Shown here: piece after piece, positions 36,253 through 44,295 of the stretch | How positions within the stretch are numbered: the first letter of the stretch is position 1 | How the letters are laid out: each line of letters opens with the position of its first letter | Source of the DNA: Pseudanabaena sp. UWO311 | GTDB taxonomy: Bacteria > Cyanobacteriota > Cyanobacteriia > Pseudanabaenales > Pseudanabaenaceae | Assembly (NCBI RefSeq): GCF_006937785.1 | Contig: NZ_SJEE01000004.1 | Span: 124,001-188,000 of the forward strand | Direction: 5' to 3' | DNA: 64,000 bases | Made by a program: the position numbers and the translations under genes | Notes under the pieces: generated by a model | Told to the model about the DNA's origin: nothing | What the model saw: the letters and a program-made list of their open reading frames with translations, nothing else | Databases searched by the model: none

Positions 36253-36966
36253 ATGTCACAAGTTCATACTTACGCTGATCTCATCTCAGGTCGTTTGGTC
36301 AGCCGTTATAAAAGGTTCTTTGCCGATATAGAACTAGATAATGGTGAACTAATTACTGCGCATTGTGCTAATACTGGCCCAATGACGGGTGTATGTAAAA
36401 TTGGCAGTCCTGTTTTGGTTTCTCATCACTCAAATCCTAAGCGTAAACTTGCCTATAGTTGGGAAGCAATTTATTTAGATGAACAATGGATTGGGATTAA
36501 TACGAGTCTTCCAAATCGGGTAATTGGGCATATGTTAGATCGCCATTTACTTCCAGAATTAGAACCCTATACTGAAGTAAAAGGTGAAGTTGGCTATGGT
36601 AACGAAAAGAGTCGTATTGATTTCCTCTTGACTGCTAGTGCTACTGCTAAAAGAACCTATGTAGAAGTTAAAAATACAACTTGGTGTAAGGGAAACTTAG
36701 CTTTATTTCCTGATACGGTGACAACAAGAGGACAAAAACATTTACGTGAATTGATGTCAGTAATTAAAGAAGATACATCTGCTGCTTTAATTTTCTTTAT
36801 CAATCGAGGGGATTGCGATCGCTTTGCCGCAGGAGCAGAAGCTGATCCCGAATATGCAAGGCTTTTAAAAGAAGCGATCGCCAAAGGCGTTAAGGTATTG
36901 CCCTGTCGATTTGCGATCGAGCCGACAAAAATTACATACTTAGGCTTAGCAAATTTAGAAATTTAG
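36253..36966 (+). CDS. sfsA: SfsA (sugar fermentation stimulation protein homologue)
   Basis: The open frame starts at 36130, but the ATG at 36253 (MSQVHTYADLISGRLVSRYK) matches the usual SfsA N-terminus and gives 237 residues, the normal length. Signature parts are CANTGPM near the N-terminus, the RIDFLL strand and the nuclease-like EVKN segment. The C-terminal half also has FFINRGDC. SfsA proteins are DNA-binding and structurally nuclease-like; their physiological role is unclear outside E. coli maltose metabolism. It is divergent from the Kir channel with no operon partners. Confidence 0.9.
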   Translation: MSQVHTYADLISGRLVSRYKRFFADIELDNGELITAHCANTGPMTGVCKIGSPVLVSHHSNPKRKLAYSWEAIYLDEQWIGINTSLPNRVIGHMLDRHLLPELEPYTEVKGEVGYGNEKSRIDFLLTASATAKRTYVEVKNTTWCKGNLALFPDTVTTRGQKHLRELMSVIKEDTSAALIFFINRGDCDRFAAGAEADPEYARLLKEAIAKGVKVLPCRFAIEPTKITYLGLANLEI

Positions 36967-36977
36967 CCCAAAAACAT

Positions 36978-37059
36978 AGTCATAGGCGGCGCTTCGCTCC
37001 GCCTATGACTACTCAAAAAAATAGAGGAGACGCAAAGCGTCTCCTCTATTTTTTTGAGT
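36978..37059. terminator. Two adjacent hairpins after sfsA
   Basis: The first palindrome (36978-37010) has a 12-base stem (AGTCATAGGCGG) around CGCTTCGCT. The second (37011-37059) has a 23-base stem (starts ACTCAAAAAAATAGAGGAG) around AAA and carries long A/T runs at both ends, like a bidirectional terminator. Both use the shared GC-rich centre. Confidence 0.7.
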
Positions 37060-37066
37060 TAAGCAG

Positions 37067-37153
37067 TTACGCATCTGTAAAAGGTTTAACGATTTTCCAG
37101 AATGTGTAAGGAACACCAAGACTCAAAACAAAACAAACTGCTAGTTCTGCCAT
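37067..37153 (-). CDS. Possible 28-residue membrane peptide
   Basis: A minus-strand frame reads MAELAVCFVLSLGVPYTFWK followed by eight more residues and TAA. It has one short hydrophobic segment (about residues 4-16) and a basic/aromatic C-terminal half, the size of the tiny photosynthetic or NDH subunits of cyanobacteria. I do not recognise it as a known subunit. No clear ribosome-binding site precedes it, and a frame this short can occur by chance, so it is only a candidate. It lies in a 456-base gap between sfsA and a secreted-protein gene. Confidence 0.3.
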   Translation of the reverse strand: MAELAVCFVLSLGVPYTFWKIVKPFTDA

Positions 37154-37331
37154 ATGTCAAGAGACAAGTTTTGTATAGGTAAGTTTTTGATCAATAGCAG
37201 AGGCTGCTAGATAGATCCTTAATAATACAGCCTTTTCTCTATTTTTGCTATATCCAGTTGGGGGATACAAAGTGGGGCGCTTTGCACTCTACTATATTTT
37301 TTGCTAAATTTTTTCGCCAAACTGTCCAACT

Positions 37332-37337
37332 TATGAT
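37332..37337 (+). promoter_or_regulatory. Possible -10 element for the secreted barrel-like protein
   Basis: TATGAT, about 85 bases upstream of the start codon at 37423, in an AT-rich stretch. No convincing -35 hexamer is seen 17 bases upstream. The rest of the leader shows no motif I recognise. Confidence 0.25.
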
Positions 37338-37422
37338 AGTCTGTCTCCCTGACGGGGTTACTCAGAAAACCAAGTAAAAAACTAAGTAAATAAATCGTTT
37401 CTCACACAAGGAAGTGATATCA

Positions 37423-37950
37423 ATGAAAAATATAACTAACTTAAATAAAATTTTGATCGGCTTGACTGCATTGGGATGCATGTCAGCGATCGCGGCAGTT
37501 CCCTCAGTTCAGGCTCAGCCCGCTTATGGCAGCTACGTAGGCGCAGGTGCTAGTTTTGGCTTTACAAGTGGCAATTCTGCCGCAGGCGAAAGTTCTCGCA
37601 CATCGGGTCTAATTGCAGCTCGCTATAAGTTTTTAGAACTCCCTGTTTCGATCAGAACCCAGATTTTAGTTGGTAATAGCACCGCAGTTGTACCAACAGT
37701 TTCCTTTGATGTGCCATTAAACTTCGATACCGATGTTTATATTGGTGCTGGTGTAGCGCTTTCTAATACTGTTGATACAACACCTGTAGGTAACAAAAAT
37801 AGCTTTGTGATTCAGCCCGGTATTGATTACACAGTACCTAATAGTAATCTTGTCCTATTTGGCAATGTGATCTTCGCCTTTGATGCCTATCGCAATTCTC
37901 CTGGAACATCGGCAACTTCTTTACAAACTGGTTTGGGTTTACGATTCTAG
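37423..37950 (+). CDS. Secreted small beta-barrel-like protein of unknown function
   Basis: The ATG at 37423 follows AAGGAAG and is preferred over the GTG at 37414. The 175-residue product has a clear signal peptide (basic MKNITNLNK, hydrophobic core, cleavage after VQA-QPAYG). The mature part, about 140 residues, alternates polar and hydrophobic residues with repeated glycines (YVGAGASFGFTSG, VYIGAGVALSN) and ends in GLGLRF, with a terminal Phe as in outer-membrane barrels. It could be a small outer-membrane or periplasmic protein. No homologue function is recognised. A strong terminator follows it. Confidence 0.75.
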   Translation: MKNITNLNKILIGLTALGCMSAIAAVPSVQAQPAYGSYVGAGASFGFTSGNSAAGESSRTSGLIAARYKFLELPVSIRTQILVGNSTAVVPTVSFDVPLNFDTDVYIGAGVALSNTVDTTPVGNKNSFVIQPGIDYTVPNSNLVLFGNVIFAFDAYRNSPGTSATSLQTGLGLRF

Positions 37951-37982
37951 TAAAGGCTAATTTGATTATGTCCTCAAAAAAC

Positions 37983-38017
37983 AAACTAAAGGCAGCTCTT
38001 GGAGCTGCCTTTAGTTT
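37983..38017 (+). terminator. Intrinsic terminator
   Basis: A 16-base perfect stem (AAACTAAAGGCAGCTC) with a TTG loop ending in TTTAGTTTT, 32 bases after the stop codon at 37950. Confidence 0.8.
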
Positions 38018-38046
38018 TAGCAATTTTCATTTTTATATCTGTAGTC

Positions 38047-38150
38047 ATACCAAAACACAAAGTGGCGCAGCCATTTTGTGTTTTTAAAACCCTTACAGGG
38101 TTTGGTTTTTAATTCACAAAAGTGTGACAACACTTCTGTGAATTGGTATT
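38047..38150. repeat. Complex fold-back of three nested hairpins
   Basis: The outer pair ATACCAA/TTGGTAT encloses three inner inverted repeats: one around TGGCGCAGCCA, one AAAACCC/GGGTTTGG, and one AATTCACA/TGTGAATT. The left part shares ATACCAAAACA with the palindrome at 35237-35281. It is followed immediately by an AAAACCCAAG-family palindrome, so at least two repeat families have stacked in the 441-base gap before hfq. Confidence 0.55.
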
Positions 38151-38157
38151 AGGACAA

Positions 38158-38218
38158 ATCAAAACCCAAGAATTGATTGGCGGCGCTTCGTGCCGCCAAT
38201 CAATTCTTGGGTTTTGAT
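38158..38218. repeat. Palindromic repeat, AAAACCCAAG family
   Basis: A near-perfect stem of about 27 bases whose outer arm, AAAACCCAAG, and preceding AGGACAAATC match the repeat at 19164-19218. The inner arm differs. Further fold-backs follow at about 38260-38352, with arms containing AAAACTGATTTTGG and a CGCTGTAGTCG centre, filling the remaining space up to hfq. Confidence 0.65.
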
Positions 38219-38391
38219 TCACAAAGAGGCGTAGCTTCTTTGTGCTTAGGTATAAAATCAGTTTTGATGAAAGTCCGCCAAAGACCGACTCTCATCAAAA
38301 CTGATTTTGGATTTTTCAGCGCTGTAGTCGCTGAAAAATCCAAAATCGGTTTCATAATGATAGTATTCGTAAAACTGCCATAGGTAAGACG

Positions 38392-38616
38392 ATGAGCGCA
38401 CCAACAGCAACTAAAATCGGACTCAATACGGCGCTGCCAAGTATTCGCCGCATTCATGCCATTATTCGCGACAAAAACGAAGTCCAAGTAAAACTAACCA
38501 CAGGTGATGAATTGCGTGGCAAGCTTGTTTGGATTGACGATCAATGTATTTGCATGGATGCATCTGGACATAAGATCGTGATTTGGCAACATGCGATCGC
38601 CTTCATCAAAGGCTAA
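38392..38616 (+). CDS. hfq: Hfq-family protein (cyanobacterial type)
   Basis: 74 residues with an Sm-like fold: LPSIRRIHAIIRDKNEVQVK, then LTTGDELRGKLVWIDDQ and the second Sm motif HKIVIWQHAIAFIKG. Length and the LPS...I start match cyanobacterial Hfq, which lacks the classic E. coli RNA-binding residues and in Synechocystis works at the type IV pilus base in motility. It stands alone between repeat-rich spacers, downstream of a stack of palindromes. Family assignment is good; a role in motility is taken from the family. Confidence 0.88.
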   Translation: MSAPTATKIGLNTALPSIRRIHAIIRDKNEVQVKLTTGDELRGKLVWIDDQCICMDASGHKIVIWQHAIAFIKG

Positions 38617-38748
38617 CTAACTTTTGAGATCTGCGCAAAGCTAGGTGTAATTGTGTAAGGCTCACATGCATCGTGAGCCTTAGCTAGATAATTTGTTAGC
38701 AGCGCAAAGCACTGTAACTAAATAGATTCTTTAATAGATTCTTTGAGG

Positions 38749-38880
38749 ATGTATGGTTGCGACACCACAATCTATTGTGAAATCTCCACTCGTCATCAAG
38801 TGGGAAAAATTGGATTAATCCCGATCAATTACCTCAAGCTGAAATCTAATAGGGGCAGCGCGAAGCGCTGCTCTTATTAA
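38749..38880 (+). other. Possible SH3-like gene remnant
   Basis: A 43-codon frame contains CEISTRHQVGKIGLIPINYL, which resembles the last strands of a bacterial SH3 domain (GWIP.NYL). It then runs into a GCGCGAAGCGC palindrome and stops just before the next gene. It may be the broken end of a former gene or a chance frame; the surrounding 274-base gap shows nothing else clear except the inverted repeat AAGGCTCAC/GTGAGCCTT around 38667-38686. Confidence 0.3.
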
Positions 38881-38890
38881 CGAGTAAATC

Positions 38891-40006
38891 ATGAAAGTAG
38901 AATTTTATTACAGTCAGCGTAAGTATGAATGCATGGTTGTGGTGCTTCCTGATGATCAAGGGGAGAAAAAGGAATTACGCATCCGCAATCACGAAGGTGA
39001 AATTTTAGCCATACGGCAAGGTCAAAAAACAGCTCTGCGCGGCAAAAGTCGGGCTACTTCACAGGAAGTAGATATTTTAAAAAATAATTACTACAACTTA
39101 ATCAAAGCCGCTGTCAATGCTCTCGATCTTGCCGAAAAGTACAAACTCCTCAAGGATAAAGATGAGGAAATTCGCTTGCTTAATGCAGAGATCGCTATTT
39201 TCAGGGAAAAGGCTAATCTTTCAGATACAGAAAGAGGAGAGATATTACAACTCAGAGATCAACTCAAAACTTTAGCCGATCAGCAAAACATTGCCGCCTT
39301 TAATTATGACGAACAAGAGACTGAATCAAAACTAATTAAAAGGCTTGGAGCTAAAGCTTGGGAAAATATTGAAATATCTAGTAAAAATGATCTATTTAGT
39401 GCCTATAAGCATAAGTATTTAGTTGAATCCGACATTTTCACAGAAGATTTTTCAGACTACAAACCCTCCTGTTTATATATTGCCAGCGTTGTCGAGAGAG
39501 AAATTGTACAGTCTTTTTTTAAGAGCTTCTATCATTTTCTTTGCAAACAAAATCCGATGCGTAAAGACTTTATGATCGCTGGAGTGATTCTCAAAAATAG
39601 AGGAAAATATACCATTGGGAGTTTGCCTTATTTGATTGCGAAGGAATGGGATACTTTTAGTGATGAAATTTTAAATAGAGACAGTTTATCTATTGCCGAT
39701 CGCGATCGTCTTTACTATCACAAAGTTAATGATCAGAAAATATCTACCAGCGATCGCCAATTAGTAAATGAATTTTTAGAGCAGTGGGATCATCCAGTTT
39801 CTAACTGGCTCTCAGGCAACCAAAAAGCCGCTAGTAAAATTGATCAAATCGCAAAATTACGCAACTTGACGGCGCATCCTATGCCAATATACAAATGGCA
39901 ATTTACAGAATTATGGCTTCTAGTTATTGGTGGTAAAACTAAAAGCGGTCGTAACCAGAAGGGGTTGCTCAAGGAAATATACGAGAAATCAAATGCAATC
40001 CATTGA
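38891..40006 (+). CDS. Coiled-coil protein with a C-terminal HEPN-type R-x4-H motif, function unknown
   Basis: 371 residues, soluble. Residues 1-55 look like a small beta domain, 60-135 are a heptad-rich coiled coil (LKDKDEEIRLLNAEIAIFRE), and 150-350 are largely helical. Near the end, KLRNLTAHP contains Arg324 and His329 in R-x4-H form, the signature of HEPN domains, many of which are RNases in toxin or defence systems; others are binding domains. I do not recognise the full-length family. It stands alone on the plus strand between hfq and the acyl-ACP synthetase gene, with no adjacent antitoxin-like nucleotidyltransferase. Existence as a gene is likely; RNase activity is a guess from one motif. 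Confidence 0.75.
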   Translation: MKVEFYYSQRKYECMVVVLPDDQGEKKELRIRNHEGEILAIRQGQKTALRGKSRATSQEVDILKNNYYNLIKAAVNALDLAEKYKLLKDKDEEIRLLNAEIAIFREKANLSDTERGEILQLRDQLKTLADQQNIAAFNYDEQETESKLIKRLGAKAWENIEISSKNDLFSAYKHKYLVESDIFTEDFSDYKPSCLYIASVVEREIVQSFFKSFYHFLCKQNPMRKDFMIAGVILKNRGKYTIGSLPYLIAKEWDTFSDEILNRDSLSIADRDRLYYHKVNDQKISTSDRQLVNEFLEQWDHPVSNWLSGNQKAASKIDQIAKLRNLTAHPMPIYKWQFTELWLLVIGGKTKSGRNQKGLLKEIYEKSNAIH

Positions 40007-40118
40007 AAATAACCAATGGTTATAGAAATAATCCAATTCTTAAGTTAATGCTTATTTTTTAACTACAATTCCTAGTAATCAAAAATAATTAAACATTAGT
40101 GAGATCCGCCTCTAAATT

Positions 40119-41996
40119 ATGGATACATCCTTTCCTCCTTCGCAAGCCTCTAGCCTCTGGCAACTCTGGCAACATGGTGCAAAGAATCATCCCGATGCGA
40201 TCGCACTTTATGATCCCCATGCTAAGCCCCCTGTCAGAATTTCTTACAAAGATACCTTTGAGCAAATTAATGCCTTTGGTGCTGGTTTGCGATCGCTGGG
40301 TATCCAGTTTGGCGAAAAAGTTGCCCTAATTGCTGATAACTCACCGCGTTGGTTGATTGCTGACCAAGGGATTTTAGCGATCGGGGCAGCTAATGCCACC
40401 CGTAGCTCTCAAGCTGAACGTAGCGAATTGCTCTATATCATTGAGCATAGTGATAGCGTCGCGATCGTCGTTGAGAATCTCGCCACCCTCAAAAAACTCG
40501 AACCTGAACTAAACACATTGCCCGTCAAGCAGATTATTTTGCTCTCAGACGAAACACCACCAGAAGGCGCGTTGAACTTTCAGCAACTACTGACAAGAGG
40601 CAGTAGCAAAGATCTAGGTAATGTAGACATAAAGCGCGACACACTGGCGACGCTGATCTACACCTCAGGAACAACAGCTAGACCCAAAGGCGTAATGCTC
40701 ACTCACGGGAATTTCTTGTACGAAGTGGAAGGGGCGCAGTCAGTATTACAACTAAAGGTCGGCGAAAAAGTATTAAGTATCTTACCGACATGGCATTCCT
40801 ACGAGCGCACCTTTGAATATTTCATCTTTTCCCAAGGCTGCACGCAGATTTACACCAATCTCCGCACCATCAAAAAGGATCTCAAAGAACATAAGCCCGA
40901 CTATATGGTTGCCGTGCCCCGCTTATGGGAATCAATCTATGAAGGAGTACAGAAAAATTTTCGGGAGCAACCTGCTAAGAAGCAGCGTTTGGTAAATTTC
41001 TTTCTAAAAACGAGCCAGAAATACATTACCGCCAAGCGAATTGTCCAAGGCGTAAATGTGGAAAATCTCTATCCTTCTTTAGCGGATAAATTGAAGGCTT
41101 CGCTGGTAGTTTTGGGTTTATGGGCAGTCCATAAGCTTGGTAACAAATTGGTTTATCAAAAAGTACGCGAAGCAACAGGCGGGAATTTCAAATACATCGT
41201 TAGCGGCGGCGGCTCGATCGCAGAACACCTCGAAGACTTCTATGAAATTGTCGGTATCGAGATTTTGGGCGGCTATGGCTTGACTGAAACTTCTCCGATT
41301 ACCCATGTGCGTCGTCCATCTCGCAATATTCGTGGCGGCGATGGACAGCCATTGCCCAATACCGAAACACGTATTGTCGATATGTCTACAAGAGCCGATG
41401 TGCCAATCGGTCAGCAAGGGCTAGTTTTAATTCGGGGGCCCCAAGTGATGCAGGGATATTACAAAAATCCTGAAGCCACGGCAAAAGCGATCGATCCGCA
41501 GGGCTGGTTTGATACAGGAGATTTGGGCTATGTCAGTAACTGGGATGATTTGGTCATCACAGGTCGCGCCAAGGATACGATCGTTTTAACTAATGGTGAG
41601 AATATTGAGCCGCAGCCGATCGAAGATGCTTGTATACGTAGTGCCTATATCGATCAGGTAGTACTGGTGGGGCAAGACCAAAAGCAGTTGGGTGTCTTGA
41701 TTGTTCCTAATCTATCGGCATTAGAAGCCGCAGGTTTAGTTCCTGCTGATTCTAATTTGGTGGATATTTTGCCAATGTTAAATAATCCCAAAATTCGTAA
41801 TCTCTATCGCGACGAACTTAATCGTGAAGTCCAAAACCGCCCAGGGTATAGCATTAACGATCGCATCGGTGTTTTTGAGTTTTTACCTGAGCCTTTTACC
41901 ATCGATAATGGGTTCCTAACGCAAACATTCAAGATCCGACGTAACATCGTATTTGAGCGTTATCAAGATATTATTGTCAAAATGTTTACTTCATAA
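40119..41996 (+). CDS. aas: Long-chain acyl-ACP/acyl-CoA synthetase
   Basis: 625 residues of the ANL adenylating family. The P-loop-like motif YTSGTTARPKGV, the adenine motif GGYGLTETSP, and DTGDLGY with the later lysine-bearing C-terminal hinge are all present. In cyanobacteria the single enzyme of this type activates free fatty acids released from lipids, so that they are recycled, and it acts on acyl carrier protein. Length fits Slr1609-type proteins. It stands alone; a tandem pair of hairpins follows its stop codon. Confidence 0.92.
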   Translation: MDTSFPPSQASSLWQLWQHGAKNHPDAIALYDPHAKPPVRISYKDTFEQINAFGAGLRSLGIQFGEKVALIADNSPRWLIADQGILAIGAANATRSSQAERSELLYIIEHSDSVAIVVENLATLKKLEPELNTLPVKQIILLSDETPPEGALNFQQLLTRGSSKDLGNVDIKRDTLATLIYTSGTTARPKGVMLTHGNFLYEVEGAQSVLQLKVGEKVLSILPTWHSYERTFEYFIFSQGCTQIYTNLRTIKKDLKEHKPDYMVAVPRLWESIYEGVQKNFREQPAKKQRLVNFFLKTSQKYITAKRIVQGVNVENLYPSLADKLKASLVVLGLWAVHKLGNKLVYQKVREATGGNFKYIVSGGGSIAEHLEDFYEIVGIEILGGYGLTETSPITHVRRPSRNIRGGDGQPLPNTETRIVDMSTRADVPIGQQGLVLIRGPQVMQGYYKNPEATAKAIDPQGWFDTGDLGYVSNWDDLVITGRAKDTIVLTNGENIEPQPIEDACIRSAYIDQVVLVGQDQKQLGVLIVPNLSALEAAGLVPADSNLVDILPMLNNPKIRNLYRDELNREVQNRPGYSINDRIGVFEFLPEPFTIDNGFLTQTFKIRRNIVFERYQDIIVKMFTS

Positions 41997-42071
41997 TGTG
42001 AGAGCGGCAAAGCCGCTTGCACATTAAAAACTACTTCATAATGTGAAAGCGGCTTTGCCGCTCTCACATTA
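41994..42071. repeat. Duplicated fold-back unit starting at the aas stop codon
   Basis: Two hairpins, 41994-42026 and 42039-42071, each begin TAATGTGA and have an AGCGGC/GCCGCT core. The first TAA is the stop codon of aas, and the last codons (ACTTCATAATGTG) are copied at the start of the second unit. It probably terminates aas transcription. It is a clear example of a palindrome built on a gene's own 3' end. Confidence 0.65.
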
Positions 42072-42096
42072 AACACTACTAAATTTGGAGATAAGT

Positions 42097-42561
42097 GTGA
42101 ATTCGATGGATTTTTCTAATCAGCTTTTATTGCGTCGCACCGCCAATATTCAAGTAATTGTGACGCAGCGCTGGAAAGAGGAAATGCAGCAACAACTGCA
42201 ACAACAAATTGCTCAACTTGATGGTCAAGTGCAGCAAGTCGATGCTCAAGGCTCACGTCAGATTAACGAAATTGAACGCCAAAGCATCAAACCATTTTCT
42301 GCCGAAGTTTCCAATGCGATCGAAGGTATTCGCGCCGAAATGAATCGGGTCAAGGCAGAATTATTAGAACAAAAAAATCAATTGTTAACCCAATTGACTC
42401 AAGTTCAAAATCTGGAACTAGAGCAGGAAGTTTCCCAAGGGCAGCTTGACAGCTACTTCCCCGCAGGTAAAGGTGATAACTTGATTGCCCAAATGCGAGT
42501 AGAAATCGTCCTCCGCGACGGCATCATCGAAGATATCCGTACGGGTTTTCCTGCTGTCTAA
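42097..42561 (+). CDS. YlqD-family protein
   Basis: The GTG at 42097 is seven bases after GGAG and is preferred over the TTG at 42085; an ATG at 42106 is also possible. The product has about 154 residues and a long central coiled coil rich in Gln (about 25-110). The C-terminal part, LIAQMRVEIVLRDGIIEDIR, is typical of YlqD proteins. Function is unknown in this family. It stands between aas and the radical SAM pair and ends in a strong terminator. Confidence 0.8.
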   Translation: MNSMDFSNQLLLRRTANIQVIVTQRWKEEMQQQLQQQIAQLDGQVQQVDAQGSRQINEIERQSIKPFSAEVSNAIEGIRAEMNRVKAELLEQKNQLLTQLTQVQNLELEQEVSQGQLDSYFPAGKGDNLIAQMRVEIVLRDGIIEDIRTGFPAV

Positions 42562-42564
42562 ATT

Positions 42565-42596
42565 AAAAAGCCTGCTGTGTTCAGCAGGCTTTTTTT
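42565..42596 (+). terminator. Intrinsic terminator of the ylqD-like gene
   Basis: AAAAAGCCTGCTG stem with a TGTT loop, followed by a run of Ts, a few bases after the stop codon at 42561. Confidence 0.85.
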
Positions 42597-42622
42597 GTAT
42601 CCGCCCACTTATCCCTAAACGC

Positions 42623-44212
42623 ATGAACGTTCTACTGGTTTATCCACTTTTTCCAAAAACGTTTTGGTCTTACGAAAAAATCTTAGAGCTAGTAAATCGG
42701 AAAGTGTTACTACCACCGCTAGGGTTGATCACGGTTGCGGCAATCTTGCCCCAAGAATGGAACTTTAAACTAGTCGATCGCAATGTACGCACAATCACAG
42801 AGGCGGAGTGGCAATGGGCGGATCTAGTTATTTTATCGGCGATGATCGTCCAAAAAGATGACCTTTTGTCTTTAATCAAAGAAGCAAAGCAACGCGGCAA
42901 AAAAGTTGCCTGTGGTGGCCCCTATCCTACTTCTGTGCCTGAAGACCCTCAAAGTGCAGGAGTTGATTATCTGATTTTGGATGAGGGGGAAATTACTTTG
43001 CCAATGTTTGTGGAGGCGATCGCCAAGGGAGAACCCAGTGGCATTTTCCGCACTACTGAAAAGCCAGATATTACTGGTACTCCTGTGCCTCGCTTTGATC
43101 TTTTAGAATTAGATGCTTATGACTCGATGTCGATTCAGTTCTCGCGGGGATGCCCCTTCCAATGCGAATTCTGCGACATCATCGTGCTGTATGGACGCAA
43201 ACCCCGTACTAAGACCCCAGCCCAATTACTTGCAGAGCTTGACCGTCTCAATGAGCTAGGTTGGCGACGTAGCGTATTTATGGTTGATGACAACTTTATT
43301 GGTAACAAGCGTAACGTCAGGTTGTTGCTACAAGAGTTAAAAATTTGGCAGCTAAATCATCAATATCCTTTCAGTTTTATCACTGAAGCATCTGTAGATC
43401 TAGCGGCGGATCAAGAACTGATGGATTTGATGATGGAATGTCGTTTTGATGCCGTGTTCGTTGGTATTGAAACTCCCGACGAAGAAAGCTTGCAACTCAC
43501 TCAAAAGTTCCAAAATACACGTTCATCTTTGTTTGAAGCTGTCGAAACAATTACAAAGACAGGATTGAGGGTAATGGCGGGGTTCATTATTGGGTTTGAT
43601 GGTGAAAAATCTGGCGCAGGCGATCGCATTGTCCAATTTGTAAAACAAACTGGCATTCCTGCCACCACTTTTGCAATGTTGCAAGCGCTGCCTCATACGG
43701 CACTCTCACATCGCCTCGAAAAAGAAGGACGCTTACGGAGTGGAAATGGCAATATCAACCAGACCACGCTGTTAAATTTTGTGCCGACTCGCCCAATCGA
43801 AGAAATCGCGCGGGAATATGTTGAAGCCTTTTGTGCTATTTATGAGCCGAATGCATACCTTGATCGGGTTTACAGCTATTACCTGAAGATGGGCGCACCT
43901 AGAGTTAAACCACCAGATCGCGCTCCTAGCTGGATCGATCTCAAGGCTCTGGCGATCGTTATTTGGCGGCAAGGATTTAAACGCAATACTCGTTGGAAAT
44001 TCTGGCATCATTTGTTTAGCATGATCAAGAAAAATCCTGCAGTTTGGGAACAATACCTAACTGTCTGCGCTCACAATGAACATTTCATGGAGTACCGTGA
44101 CATCGTGCGCAATGAAATTGAAGTACAGCTTGCTGCTTATTGGGTAGAAGAAGAACGTCTGAAAAAACTTCAGGATGTTTCTAAAAAGGAGCTTGATCTT
44201 CTTGCTAGCTAA
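42623..44212 (+). CDS. B12-binding-type radical SAM protein (DUF4070 class), copy 1
   Basis: 529 residues. The N-terminal 130 residues form a cobalamin-binding-like Rossmann domain (MNVLLVYPLFP, ACGGPYPT) without the DxHxxG cobalt-ligand motif. The radical SAM core begins at Cys177-x3-Cys181-x2-Cys184 (RGCPFQCEFCD), which binds the 4Fe-4S cluster. A C-terminal domain of about 150 residues is of the type found in the hopanoid C-2 methylase HpnP and relatives. The reaction is probably a B12-dependent methylation or rearrangement, but the substrate cannot be read from sequence and no hopanoid genes are nearby. It is followed at about 83 bases by a close paralogue. Confidence 0.85.
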   Translation: MNVLLVYPLFPKTFWSYEKILELVNRKVLLPPLGLITVAAILPQEWNFKLVDRNVRTITEAEWQWADLVILSAMIVQKDDLLSLIKEAKQRGKKVACGGPYPTSVPEDPQSAGVDYLILDEGEITLPMFVEAIAKGEPSGIFRTTEKPDITGTPVPRFDLLELDAYDSMSIQFSRGCPFQCEFCDIIVLYGRKPRTKTPAQLLAELDRLNELGWRRSVFMVDDNFIGNKRNVRLLLQELKIWQLNHQYPFSFITEASVDLAADQELMDLMMECRFDAVFVGIETPDEESLQLTQKFQNTRSSLFEAVETITKTGLRVMAGFIIGFDGEKSGAGDRIVQFVKQTGIPATTFAMLQALPHTALSHRLEKEGRLRSGNGNINQTTLLNFVPTRPIEEIAREYVEAFCAIYEPNAYLDRVYSYYLKMGAPRVKPPDRAPSWIDLKALAIVIWRQGFKRNTRWKFWHHLFSMIKKNPAVWEQYLTVCAHNEHFMEYRDIVRNEIEVQLAAYWVEEERLKKLQDVSKKELDLLAS

Positions 44213-44216
44213 GCTC

Positions 44217-44247
44217 ATAAAGGGAGGTGCTTCGCACCGCCCCTTAT
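44217..44247. terminator. Imperfect hairpin between radical SAM paralogues
   Basis: An ATAAAGGGAGGTGC-like stem with a TTC loop, right after the first radical SAM gene. A GCTTCGC centre is present. It could reduce read-through to the second copy. Confidence 0.5.
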
Positions 44248-44295
44248 AATATTTACAGTACAACATTAATCAAACCCAACCCCAAAATATAAATA

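Noticed and set aside
38177-38487. Open frames on both strands in the spacer before hfq
   Set aside because: They run through stacked palindromes, so the translated sequences are mirror images of repeats rather than genes.
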